Below, one piece after another: positions 44,176-52,050 of a stretch of DNA of 64,000 bases (position 1 is its first letter; each line of letters starts with the position of its first letter). The notes under the pieces were generated by a model that saw nothing but the letters and a program-made list of their open reading frames with translations, did not search any database and was not told where the DNA came from. Origin of the DNA: Bacteroidales bacterium (GTDB lineage Bacteria > Bacteroidota > Bacteroidia > Bacteroidales > UBA1556); NCBI GenBank assembly GCA_023146135.1, contig JAGLCR010000003.1, positions 1 through 64,000 of the forward strand, written 5' to 3'. The translations under genes were made by a program, and so were the position numbers.

Positions 44176-46107
44176 ATGAAAACAAGATTACTTTCTTTAG
44201 CAATTCTGTTCTTTACCTCAATCAGCTTAATGGCTCAGGTAACGGGAACAGTACAAAACTCAGCAACGCAAGCTCCAATTGCGAATAAAACCGTTTACCT
44301 TATGGGCGATAGCACTTCAGGCTCAATGGTTTACATGACTACTACTACCAACGCTAGCGGACAGTTTAGCTTTGCTAACGTGGGAGCAAGTAACTCCTAT
44401 ACTGTTTATACTTATGATTGTAATCAAAGTATAGTTAGTCAAGTATTTACTTCACTAAATACAGTAGTTACATTACAAATATGTGTTGGTAATCCAAGTG
44501 GATCATGCCAAGCAGTATTTTCATCTTATCCTGATTCGTTAAACCCTCTTATAATCAATTTTGTTGATTATTCTTTGGGAACTCCAACAAGTTGGGCATG
44601 GAATTTTGGAGATGGCAATACATCAACTCTTCAGAACCCAATACATGCTTATGCAAGTAATGGTACTTACACAGTAACTCTTACAATAATTACTGCTACT
44701 TGTGGTGATACCACTAACATTGTAGTAACTGTAGGTAATACTACACCTAGTTGTCAAGCATCTTTTTACTCAGTTCCTGATACTAGCAACACCAATACAA
44801 TAATGTTTTTTGACCTTTCTACAGGAAACCCAACATCTTGGTCATGGGATTTTGGCGACGGTAATACATCTAACCTTCAAAGCCCTACTCATACCTATGC
44901 CTCTACTGGAACATATAATGTTACATTAACTATTGCATCGGCTCTTTGTTCCAATTCAACTACTAATACTATTGTAGTATCTAGCGGTGGAGCATGTCAA
45001 TCAGCTTTCTCTTATGCTGCTACACCTACAAATCAAAATATTATTCAGTTTACTGATATATCAACAGGAGGTCCTACATCATGGATGTGGAACTTTGGTG
45101 ACGGTACAAGTTCTAACGTACAAAACCCTCTACATACTTTTGGTACAGGCACATATACTGTTACATTAATGATTTTTGGAGCTAACTGTCAATCTACATC
45201 TACACAAAATGTTACAATTTCTAGTGGCACTACAAATTATATTGTTTGGGGTAGTGTTTATGCAGGAAGCAACAACCTTGACTTGGGTCTTATTAAAATA
45301 TTTGAAACAAATGGTACTTTAGTTGATTCTGTAAATCTTGATTCTAGTGGTGGGTATCATTTTAATAATATTCCTGCTGGAGATTATCTAATCTATGCAA
45401 TGCCTGCTAGCAATTCAGTTTATACAACTACTCATGCAGCTACATATTATATTAATGATATACTATGGTCATCAGCTACTACTTTAACTGTAAGTGCAAA
45501 TCAATCAAATGTGAATATCAACTTAGCACTTATTACTCCGATGAATGGTACAGGTAGTATTTCAGGTAGCCTTGGAACGGGTTCTAAATCTGCAGTATCA
45601 GGTGTTATCGTAAATTTATTAAGCAATGGTATGCCAGTAGCTACAAACACCACCGATGCAAATGGAAATTTTGTTTTCAATAACCTTGCAGATGGTACTT
45701 ATACTATTTGGGCTGAAATTGCAGGTAAAACTACTACACCTATTGTAGTAACTCTTGATGCAGCAAATCCAAATTCAACAAATAACGACTTTGTAGTTAG
45801 AAACAATACAGTGGTACCTAAAACTGTTTCTATCAATAACTCAAGCAAGTCGATGAGTATTAAAACTTATCCTAACCCTGTTGAAAACAATTTAAATATT
45901 GCAATCAATATGGAGAAGAGTTCTAGAGTAAGTGTGGAGATTTTCAATCTTGCAGGTCAACTAATTATCTCAAATAATTATGATCTTCAAGCTGGAGCAC
46001 AAACATTAAGAATCAACCTAAATGATTTAGCAAAAGGTTCTTATATCCTAAAAATTACTGATAATGCAAATGCACACACGCAGCAATTAATCACAAAAAT
46101 GAAATAA
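44176..46107 (+). CDS. T9SS-secreted protein with three PKD domains
   Basis: This is a 643-residue surface or secreted protein. A signal peptide (RLLSLAILFFTSISLMA) is followed by a CnaB-like domain (about 22-108). Three PKD domains (about 113-350) have cores AWNFGDGNTSTLQNP, SWDFGDGNTSNLQSP and MWNFGDGTSSNVQNP. Two further CnaB-like domains follow (about 355-540), and a type A sorting domain from YPNPVENNLNIAI to the end. It shares its plan with the upstream gene and is probably a paralogue. It is rich in Thr, Ser and Asn, as in T9SS-carried adhesins. It closes the ECF locus ahead of a strong terminator. Confidence 0.9.
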   Translation: MKTRLLSLAILFFTSISLMAQVTGTVQNSATQAPIANKTVYLMGDSTSGSMVYMTTTTNASGQFSFANVGASNSYTVYTYDCNQSIVSQVFTSLNTVVTLQICVGNPSGSCQAVFSSYPDSLNPLIINFVDYSLGTPTSWAWNFGDGNTSTLQNPIHAYASNGTYTVTLTIITATCGDTTNIVVTVGNTTPSCQASFYSVPDTSNTNTIMFFDLSTGNPTSWSWDFGDGNTSNLQSPTHTYASTGTYNVTLTIASALCSNSTTNTIVVSSGGACQSAFSYAATPTNQNIIQFTDISTGGPTSWMWNFGDGTSSNVQNPLHTFGTGTYTVTLMIFGANCQSTSTQNVTISSGTTNYIVWGSVYAGSNNLDLGLIKIFETNGTLVDSVNLDSSGGYHFNNIPAGDYLIYAMPASNSVYTTTHAATYYINDILWSSATTLTVSANQSNVNINLALITPMNGTGSISGSLGTGSKSAVSGVIVNLLSNGMPVATNTTDANGNFVFNNLADGTYTIWAEIAGKTTTPIVVTLDAANPNSTNNDFVVRNNTVVPKTVSINNSSKSMSIKTYPNPVENNLNIAINMEKSSRVSVEIFNLAGQLIISNNYDLQAGAQTLRINLNDLAKGSYILKITDNANAHTQQLITKMK

Positions 46108-46132
46108 TTTAGATTATCTCATTGATAGGAAT

Positions 46133-46170
46133 AAGGCTATCTGTCATTCGACAGATAGCCTTTCTTTTTT
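46133..46170 (+). terminator. rho-independent terminator closing the ECF/PKD locus
   Basis: AAGGCTATCTGTC (46133-46145) pairs perfectly with GACAGATAGCCTT (46150-46162) around ATTC, followed by TCTTTTTTT. Confidence 0.92.
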
Positions 46171-46184
46171 TAATATACTTTCTG

Positions 46185-46192
46185 TACTTTTG
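46185..46192 (+). promoter_or_regulatory. -7 promoter element of the GT39 cluster
   Basis: TACTTTTG lies 17 bases before the ATG at 46210, directly after the preceding terminator. Confidence 0.5.
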
Positions 46193-46209
46193 AAGCATTA
46201 AATTAAGCA

Positions 46210-47760
46210 ATGGTAAACAAACAATTGACAAAACTTCAAAAAGGATTATTGGCGGGATTATTTCTCGTTTTTTTGTTGGTTGGTTTATTTTCCTCCAACG
46301 ATTATGGTATTGCTTGGGACGAGCCCAATCAATTGGAAATAGGGAAACATAATTATGAATATCTACTAGGTAAATCCGATAGCCTTGTAACTTATCATGA
46401 TCGGCATTATGGTTCTGCATACGAAATGCCTCTATATGCTCTGCAAAAGGCGTTTGAACTTAACAATAAGTCATCAATTTATAACTTTAGGCACCTAGTA
46501 AATCATATGGTATTTATTGTTGGTTTAGGTTTTTTCTTTGTTTTATTATTAAAACTATTCAAAAATTTTAATGCAGCAATTTTAGGAACCATCGTTCTCT
46601 ACATACACCCTCGAATCTTCGCACATTCATTTTTTAATAGCAAGGATATCATTTTCATGAGTATTTTTATCATAGGGCTTTATACGCTGTATCTTTTAGT
46701 TGAAAAACAAAATATAAAACGGATAATCATTCATGCATTAGTCACCGCCCTACTCATAGATACAAGAATTCTTGGAGTAATTCTTCCTTTTTTAAGCTTA
46801 TTGGTAATGTTTCCATCTTTAATAGCTTCAAAGAATGAAAGAAGCCAAACTCTAAAATCATTTTCTTTATATTCGATTCTATTAATTATTTTCATTTATG
46901 CGTTTTGGCCAGCATTATGGACCGACCCATTATTAGTAGGCAAAAGCTTTGCTCGTATGAGTCAGTTCCCTTTTCGCTATGATATTTTATTTCAAGGAAG
47001 CCTTATTCCTGCTAGGGAAGTCGCATGGACCTATATCCCTATTTGGATTGGAATTAGCACCCCACCTTTTATTCTACTTCTTTTTATGATAGGCTTTATG
47101 TGGATAATTTATGATTATTTCAAAAATCCTGAAAATGCATTTACAATTAATTCAAATTGGTATATTCTTGTTTTAGCAAGTTTTCCATTTGATTTTACCA
47201 TAATTCTCATCCTATTAAATTCTACGCTTTACGATGGTTGGCGACAAGTGTTTTTTCTTTACCCATTGATTGTAATTTCTGCAGTTTATGCTTATGTAAA
47301 ACTAAGTGAAAGGCTTAAGAATAAACAAATTGGTTGGTATATTGTAAATAGCTTTATTATAATATTTATGCTTTTAACTGCACTGAAAATATATAAGCTC
47401 CACCCTTATGAGCAAGTCTATTTCAATCATTTTGTAAGTAAGGAAAATGAGAACCGAAGAAAATCATTTGAGATGGATTATTGGGGATTGAGCTATCGTG
47501 AAGGATTGGAATTTGTGATGCGTAGCGATTCGTCAAAAATAATTAAAATCAATTTCGCTAATGCTGCTGGGCCAAATAATATTCTTTATTTAACAGCTAA
47601 AGATCAGAAGCGAATTCAAGTGGTAGATAAACCTGAGCAATCAGATTATTTTATTACAAACTATCGTTATCATCCTGAAGATTATCAATATAAAAACGAA
47701 GTTTATAAGGTTGAGCGTGACGGTAATCGTATTTTATCAGTTTTCAAAATGAATAAATAA
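46210..47760 (+). CDS. GT39-like membrane glycosyltransferase (ArnT/PMT type)
   Basis: This 516-residue inner-membrane protein has roughly ten hydrophobic helices. The first periplasmic loop holds YGIAWDEPNQ, with the acidic residue that GT-C enzymes of the PMT/ArnT superfamily use for catalysis or metal binding. PRIFAHSFFNSKDIIFMS later is typical of GT39 relatives. A C-terminal soluble domain of about 110 residues follows the last helix. It would move a sugar from a polyprenyl-phosphate carrier onto a lipid or protein outside the inner membrane. The GT2 enzyme two genes downstream resembles those that make such carriers, which supports this role. Confidence 0.82.
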   Translation: MVNKQLTKLQKGLLAGLFLVFLLVGLFSSNDYGIAWDEPNQLEIGKHNYEYLLGKSDSLVTYHDRHYGSAYEMPLYALQKAFELNNKSSIYNFRHLVNHMVFIVGLGFFFVLLLKLFKNFNAAILGTIVLYIHPRIFAHSFFNSKDIIFMSIFIIGLYTLYLLVEKQNIKRIIIHALVTALLIDTRILGVILPFLSLLVMFPSLIASKNERSQTLKSFSLYSILLIIFIYAFWPALWTDPLLVGKSFARMSQFPFRYDILFQGSLIPAREVAWTYIPIWIGISTPPFILLLFMIGFMWIIYDYFKNPENAFTINSNWYILVLASFPFDFTIILILLNSTLYDGWRQVFFLYPLIVISAVYAYVKLSERLKNKQIGWYIVNSFIIIFMLLTALKIYKLHPYEQVYFNHFVSKENENRRKSFEMDYWGLSYREGLEFVMRSDSSKIIKINFANAAGPNNILYLTAKDQKRIQVVDKPEQSDYFITNYRYHPEDYQYKNEVYKVERDGNRILSVFKMNK

Positions 47761-47766
47761 AAACAA

Positions 47767-48531
47767 ATGGATATAGTAGAATATAAACGTAATACTAGTG
47801 AAAATCGTCATCCATGGGAATTGGCTCGCTTGGAAGTAATATATACTTTCATTAAAAAATATTATTCAGAACAAAGCAAAGCAAACATCCTTGATGTGGG
47901 TTGTGGCGACACTTATGTAGTGTCTGAATTGCATAACAGAATACCAAATTCATCCTTCTTTGCCATCGACACTGCCTTTTCACAAGAGATGATTAAAGCG
48001 TTTGAGCAAGATGGCATAAACCTATTTCAAAGCATTGATTCACTGGGCAATAGGATTGATAAAGCCAATGTCGTTCTATTGATGGATGTAATAGAGCATA
48101 TTGAAAATGATAAAGAGTTTTTGAGTTCTCTTGTTAATAAAGATTATATAAACCACGATACGCTATTTTTGATTACAGTGCCAGCCTATCAAAGCCTTTT
48201 CTCTGAGCATGATGTATTTCTAAATCACTACCGGCGGTATTCACGAAAACAATTGGTAAACACATTAAATAGTTCTGGATTTGATATAATTGAAAGTGGA
48301 AATTTCTTTTCATCACTCCTCGCCCCTCGTCTGTTAAATTTGGGCAAAGAAAAAATATTTGGTAAACCCAAGTCACAAGGACTTGCAGCCTGGCAAGGCT
48401 CTAAAAAGCAATCAAACATATTGAAAGAAGTATTATATTTGGACTTCAAAACAACGAACTTAATGCACCGATTGGGCCTAAAAATCCCGGGGCTATCAAC
48501 CTATGCACTATGTCGAAAATCTGTATTGTAA
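47767..48531 (+). CDS. class I SAM-dependent methyltransferase
   Basis: This 254-residue soluble enzyme has the Rossmann SAM motif ILDVGCGDTYVVSEL (about residues 38-52). The acidic partner is FFAIDTAF, and the post-I motif NVVLLMDVIEHIEND matches the Methyltransf_11/23 type seen in sugar or lipid methylation. TVPAYQSLFSEHDVFLNHYRRY is a segment found in methyltransferases of polysaccharide gene clusters. It sits six bases after the GT39 gene and overlaps the GT2 gene by 22 bases. A glycan or lipid-carrier substrate is inferred. Confidence 0.85.
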   Translation: MDIVEYKRNTSENRHPWELARLEVIYTFIKKYYSEQSKANILDVGCGDTYVVSELHNRIPNSSFFAIDTAFSQEMIKAFEQDGINLFQSIDSLGNRIDKANVVLLMDVIEHIENDKEFLSSLVNKDYINHDTLFLITVPAYQSLFSEHDVFLNHYRRYSRKQLVNTLNSSGFDIIESGNFFSSLLAPRLLNLGKEKIFGKPKSQGLAAWQGSKKQSNILKEVLYLDFKTTNLMHRLGLKIPGLSTYALCRKSVL

Positions 48532-49241
48532 TTCCATTTTATAACGAAGCAAATCGTATTCAGCATGAAGAATTTATTTCTTTTTTAGAAAATGAGAAAG
48601 AATATTATTTAATGCTTGTAAATGATGGGAGTACCGACTCCACTTTGGAAGAGCTAAACAAACTTCAGAGTGCAAAACCTGATAAAATCAGCATCTATTC
48701 ATTGGAAGCAAACTCAGGAAAAGCCGAAGCCGTACGACAAGGCATTCAAAAAGCATGGCGTTGGAAGGACTTCGATTTTTTTGGTTATATGGATGCAGAC
48801 CTTGCTACTCCACTTTCCGAAGCCCCCTATTTGGTTTCCTATTTCGACGATTATAATATTCAGTTTGTAATTGGGTCCAGGGTAAAACTTTATGGTTGGG
48901 ATATTAAACGGAGCTTGAAAAGACATTATTTGGGACGTGTATTTGCCACTATAGTTGGTAATACTTTTGGCCTCAAAATATACGATACGCAATGTGGAGC
49001 AAAATTCTTTTGTAATTGCATGGCCCAAGATTTATTTAAGGATCCTTTTGTAAGTAAGTGGTTTTTTGATATTGAGCTATTTATCCGTTTTAGAAAAAAA
49101 TGGGGTGCAATAGCATTTCAAGAAAGGATGATTGAAGTTCCTTTGAGGCATTGGGAAGAAAAAGGTGAATCAAAATTAAAACTCAAGGATTTCTTACATA
49201 CCCCCCTTGAATTAAGGCGAATAAAACGTAGCTATAGCTAA
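48510..49241 (+). CDS. GT2 glycosyltransferase, dolichyl-phosphate sugar synthase-like
   Basis: This 243-residue GT-A enzyme opens with IVIPFYNEANRI and has LMLVNDGSTDSTLEEL for nucleotide binding. GYMDADLATP holds the metal-binding DxD-type motif near residue 95, and IGSRVKLYGWDIKR and DTQCGAKFF match the ALG5/polyprenyl-phosphate glucose synthase group. It would load a sugar on a polyprenyl-phosphate carrier at the inner face of the membrane. It has no membrane helices, unlike many relatives. It overlaps the methyltransferase gene by 22 bases and completes the three-gene set. Confidence 0.88.
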   Translation: MSKICIVIPFYNEANRIQHEEFISFLENEKEYYLMLVNDGSTDSTLEELNKLQSAKPDKISIYSLEANSGKAEAVRQGIQKAWRWKDFDFFGYMDADLATPLSEAPYLVSYFDDYNIQFVIGSRVKLYGWDIKRSLKRHYLGRVFATIVGNTFGLKIYDTQCGAKFFCNCMAQDLFKDPFVSKWFFDIELFIRFRKKWGAIAFQERMIEVPLRHWEEKGESKLKLKDFLHTPLELRRIKRSYS

Positions 49242-49381
49242 TTATTTTAGCTTTTACATACAGAAATTAATTACTAAATACCTCATTCCGCAATTAACCT
49301 TTAATCGTTAATAAATATTCTTTTTCAAAATAAAGAGGAATAATAATTGCTACATCTTTGTTTTTCAAATTTAAGTATCCA

Positions 49382-51091
49382 ATGATAAAACAATATATAC
49401 TCTATACAGTTCTTCTATTTGTAGGGCTTAACAGCTTTGCTCAAAGCAAATACCCTCAAGATTATTTTCGCTCACCTTTAGATATCCCTTTGGTTCTTTC
49501 AGGAACATTTGGTGAACTACGTGGCAACCATTTTCACTCTGGAATCGATATAAAAACCCAAGGGGTTGTAGGGCATAAAATATATGCTGTAGCCGATGGT
49601 TATGTATCTCGAATCAAGATTTCTCCCTATGGCTATGGAAATGCCATTTACATTACACACCCAAAAGGATATGTGTCGGTTTACGCCCATTTGCAACGCT
49701 ATAATGATACCATAGCAGGAATTATGAAATGGGTGCAATACCAACGTAAATCCTTTGCCATTGAATATTTTCCAGACAAAACCAGTCTTAAAGTAAAGAA
49801 AGGAGATATTATAGGTTATACGGGTAATTCAGGAAGTTCTGGAGGTCCACACTTGCATTATGAAATTCGTAATGCTAGCAATTCTCATCCCATAAACCCA
49901 CTGCTTTTTGGAATTAAAATAGCTGATCATCAGTATCCGCAGATTAGTCGTTTGGCAATTTATTCCTATATAAATTCTTACTATCAACCTAAAAAAGAGT
50001 TCAAGCTCAAGCAAACAAAGAAAAAAGCAAAACTTCCTACAAATGATACAATTTTAGTCAATGAGCAGTTCTTTATTGGCATTCAAAGTATTGACCAACA
50101 AGATGGAGCAGTAAATAAAAACGGTTTATATAAACTTGAGTATTTTATCGATAGCAACTTATTTTTTACATTCAAAGTAGATGAATTAAGTTTTTCAGAA
50201 AAACGATATATTAATTCGTTTATCGATTATAAAAGCTATAAAGAGCAGAAAATTAAATATCAACGTAGTCTGATACAAGCAAACAATCATTTGCTTAACA
50301 CATCAAGTGATGTAAATAATGGCATCGTACATCTTGAAGATGACAGGCCACATAAAATAAAAATCATTGCTTCTGATTTTGCTGGACAAAATACCGTTTT
50401 AGAGTTCTATATACGTAAAAACCCCAAGGCCACTAAGCATAAGAAAGTTCAAGGTACTTTTTTCGAGTGTAATCATACAAATATTTACCGTGCTAATAAT
50501 AAAGGTTTGATATTCAACATTCCCAAAGGAGCACTTTACGATAATATTATTTTTTATGTTCAAGAAAAAGAGAATAAATACACTAACTATTCAAAGCTAT
50601 ATAAGATTTATGACGAGGGTGTTCCATTGCATAAATACTGTTCCATTTCCATTAAAGCCGACTCAGCTCTAACTCCTAGCCTACAATCGAAAGCTTGTAT
50701 CTTGAGTTTAACCAAAAAAGGCAAGTTTTATTATGAAGGTGGAAGCTATAAAAATGGTTATTTGGTTGGCAGAACACGCTCCTTCGGGAGTTATCTAATC
50801 GGAGTAGATACCATTTCGCCCATCATTAAGAATTACAATGTTTACCCAAATAAAAACATAAGCAAACAACGAAATATAGCCTTTACTGTTACTGATAATT
50901 TGTCTGGGGTTAAAAACTATACCGCTACACTTGATGGCAAATGGATTTTGATGGAATATGATCCAAAGAAGAGAAAAATGTATTATACCATTGATAATCA
51001 TTTCCCTTCGGGCAATCATCAATTCAAACTTATAGTAAAAGATTCAAAGGGAAATAAGACCATTGTTAAGATGAATCTTATACGCAACTAG
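49382..51091 (+). CDS. exported M23-family (LytM) metallopeptidase
   Basis: This 569-residue protein has a signal peptide (IKQYILYTVLLFVGLNSFAQ); the start eight codons earlier adds only a charged lead and is not used. The LytM domain is near the N-terminus (about 35-175). It has the ligands HFHSGIDIK (His and Asp of HxxxD), a YGYGNAIYITHP core and the GPHLHYEIR motif (HxH). All zinc ligands are present, so it should cut peptidoglycan cross-bridges or another peptide substrate. The remaining 390 residues are beta-rich with no recognised family and include an Ig-like segment near the end (FTVTDNLSGVKNYTATLDG). Confidence 0.9.
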   Translation: MIKQYILYTVLLFVGLNSFAQSKYPQDYFRSPLDIPLVLSGTFGELRGNHFHSGIDIKTQGVVGHKIYAVADGYVSRIKISPYGYGNAIYITHPKGYVSVYAHLQRYNDTIAGIMKWVQYQRKSFAIEYFPDKTSLKVKKGDIIGYTGNSGSSGGPHLHYEIRNASNSHPINPLLFGIKIADHQYPQISRLAIYSYINSYYQPKKEFKLKQTKKKAKLPTNDTILVNEQFFIGIQSIDQQDGAVNKNGLYKLEYFIDSNLFFTFKVDELSFSEKRYINSFIDYKSYKEQKIKYQRSLIQANNHLLNTSSDVNNGIVHLEDDRPHKIKIIASDFAGQNTVLEFYIRKNPKATKHKKVQGTFFECNHTNIYRANNKGLIFNIPKGALYDNIIFYVQEKENKYTNYSKLYKIYDEGVPLHKYCSISIKADSALTPSLQSKACILSLTKKGKFYYEGGSYKNGYLVGRTRSFGSYLIGVDTISPIIKNYNVYPNKNISKQRNIAFTVTDNLSGVKNYTATLDGKWILMEYDPKKRKMYYTIDNHFPSGNHQFKLIVKDSKGNKTIVKMNLIRN

Positions 51092-51104
51092 AAGCAAAAT
51101 TGAT

Positions 51105-51112
51105 TATTTTTG
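51105..51112 (+). promoter_or_regulatory. -7 promoter element of tRNA-Arg
   Basis: TATTTTTG lies 11 bases before the mature tRNA start, as expected for a directly transcribed tRNA gene. Confidence 0.5.
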
Positions 51113-51123
51113 CCATCGATACT

Positions 51124-51195
51124 GGTCCCGTAGTTTAATGGATAAAATCTTAGATTCCGGTTCTGAGGCTGTGGGTTCGATTCCCGCCGGGATCA
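51124..51195 (+). tRNA. tRNA-Arg (anticodon CCG)
   Basis: The acceptor arms GGTCCCG and CGGGATC pair over 7 bp with one G-T wobble, followed by discriminator A. The anticodon arm TTAGA/TCTGA encloses the loop TTCCGGT, giving anticodon CCG. The T arm is GTGGG-TTCGATT-CCCGC. The CCA end is not encoded. It reads the CGG codon, which is rare in this AT-rich sequence. Confidence 0.95.
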
Positions 51196-51218
51196 CGAAA
51201 ACAGAGAGTAAAATGAAG

Positions 51219-51255
51219 AAAACGCCTGAATACTGAGTATTCAGGCGTTTTTCGT
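51219..51255 (+). terminator. rho-independent terminator after tRNA-Arg
   Basis: AAAACGCCTGAATA pairs with TATTCAGGCGTTTT over 14 bp around CTGAG, followed by T. Confidence 0.88.
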
Positions 51256-51260
51256 TTTAT

Positions 51261-51378
51261 TGATTATGGCAAAATAGAGCAAAATAAGGCATTTGAACAT
51301 GTCCTAATCGTGGACACGATTAAGGTCCTTTTTCACTGATTTGCATCACTTTGCCTAAAATAAATATTTCCATTTTAT
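51261..51378. other. non-coding scar between tRNA-Arg and the hsdR relic
   Basis: No open frame is present. It contains a hairpin, TAATCGTG-GA-CACGATTA (51305-51322), extendable by CC/GG with one bulge and followed by a short T-run, and two direct copies of GCAAAATA (51269 and 51279 area). This may be what remains between a former integration end and the deleted restriction gene. Confidence 0.5.
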
Positions 51379-51672
51379 CTAATTTTGAACACGCTTAAAA
51401 ACAAAGCAATCGGAAACCCAACGCATAATAGATTTATTGCTTTCGTATAAATCTGACGATGGTAATATTTCTAATTTCCGAATAATAGATTCTATTTCCG
51501 ATGCTGTAATATTCTCCTTAGAATACTGATCTTACAAAAACGTTTTTAAATCGCCTTTTATTAGAACATCATCTGTTCTACGCTCAATAGCATCGCCCTT
51601 TACGTAAGGATAATCTGCCTTTTTAAAGAGTTCTATTATTGCCTTTTCTAATCGTTCTTCGGTGAATTTCAT
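51379..51672 (-). pseudogene. hsdR: decayed 5' fragment of a type I restriction enzyme R subunit (hsdR)
   Basis: Read on the minus strand from the ATG at 51672, 98 codons match the N-terminus of HsdR proteins: KFTEERLEKAIIELFKK, then RRTDDVLIKGDLKTFL, ENITASEIESIIRKLEILP and SSDLYESNKSIMRWVSD. Codon 47 is a TAA stop (51532-51534). The frame ends at 51379, right where the nuclease domain should continue, so more than 800 codons are missing and no hsdM or hsdS is near. It lies about 180 bases after a tRNA gene, a usual integration site, so this is probably the edge of a lost defence island. Confidence 0.85.
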
Positions 51673-51739
51673 AGGTTATTTACTTATTAAAAAATGAAAA
51701 CTAACGTCTGATAAGTCTATTTTTTTTCAAAATTTAACT

Positions 51740-51994
51740 TTAAGCCATCTTTGGGTATAACTGTTGTGTATTTTTGTGGTGCCGAAGGAACTTCTCCTCT
51801 TCCTTCTTCACTTTACGGGCTGAAATCTGAGGCACATCATAAATGGCTTCATTAAATACCAAATCAGGATTATCTCGTTTTAGTAACGACAAAGCAATTG
51901 GACTTACATAAGGTCGGTCTAGCTCTACAATAGAAAGCAAGCTAATTCTTTGCTCTTCATTTAATCCTCCCATATATAGATTTTCTTGCTGCAT
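51740..51994 (-). CDS. small conserved-looking hypothetical protein
   Basis: This 84-residue protein has no signal peptide. It has an ordered start (ENLYMGGLNEEQRISLLSIVELDRPYVSP) and a basic C-terminal helix (SARKVKKEEEKFLRHHKN). I do not recognise the family. Its composition and clean start suggest a real gene rather than debris of the adjacent hsdR relic. It is in the same direction as the DUF748 gene, 56 bases downstream of it. Confidence 0.55.
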   Translation of the reverse strand: MQQENLYMGGLNEEQRISLLSIVELDRPYVSPIALSLLKRDNPDLVFNEAIYDVPQISARKVKKEEEKFLRHHKNTQQLYPKMA

Positions 51995-52050
51995 GGTTTT
52001 GGCTATATGAACGGCACGGCAAAGTTGTACTGTATGTCTTCAAACAATAC

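Noticed and set aside
46109-46420. Minus-strand frame over the terminator and the start of the GT39 gene
   Set aside because: It overlaps a clear terminator, promoter and coding start on the plus strand and has no family features.
51305-51322. Transposon end or attachment site
   Set aside because: A hairpin is present, but no target duplication, integrase gene or tRNA-end repeat was found, so only a scar is reported.
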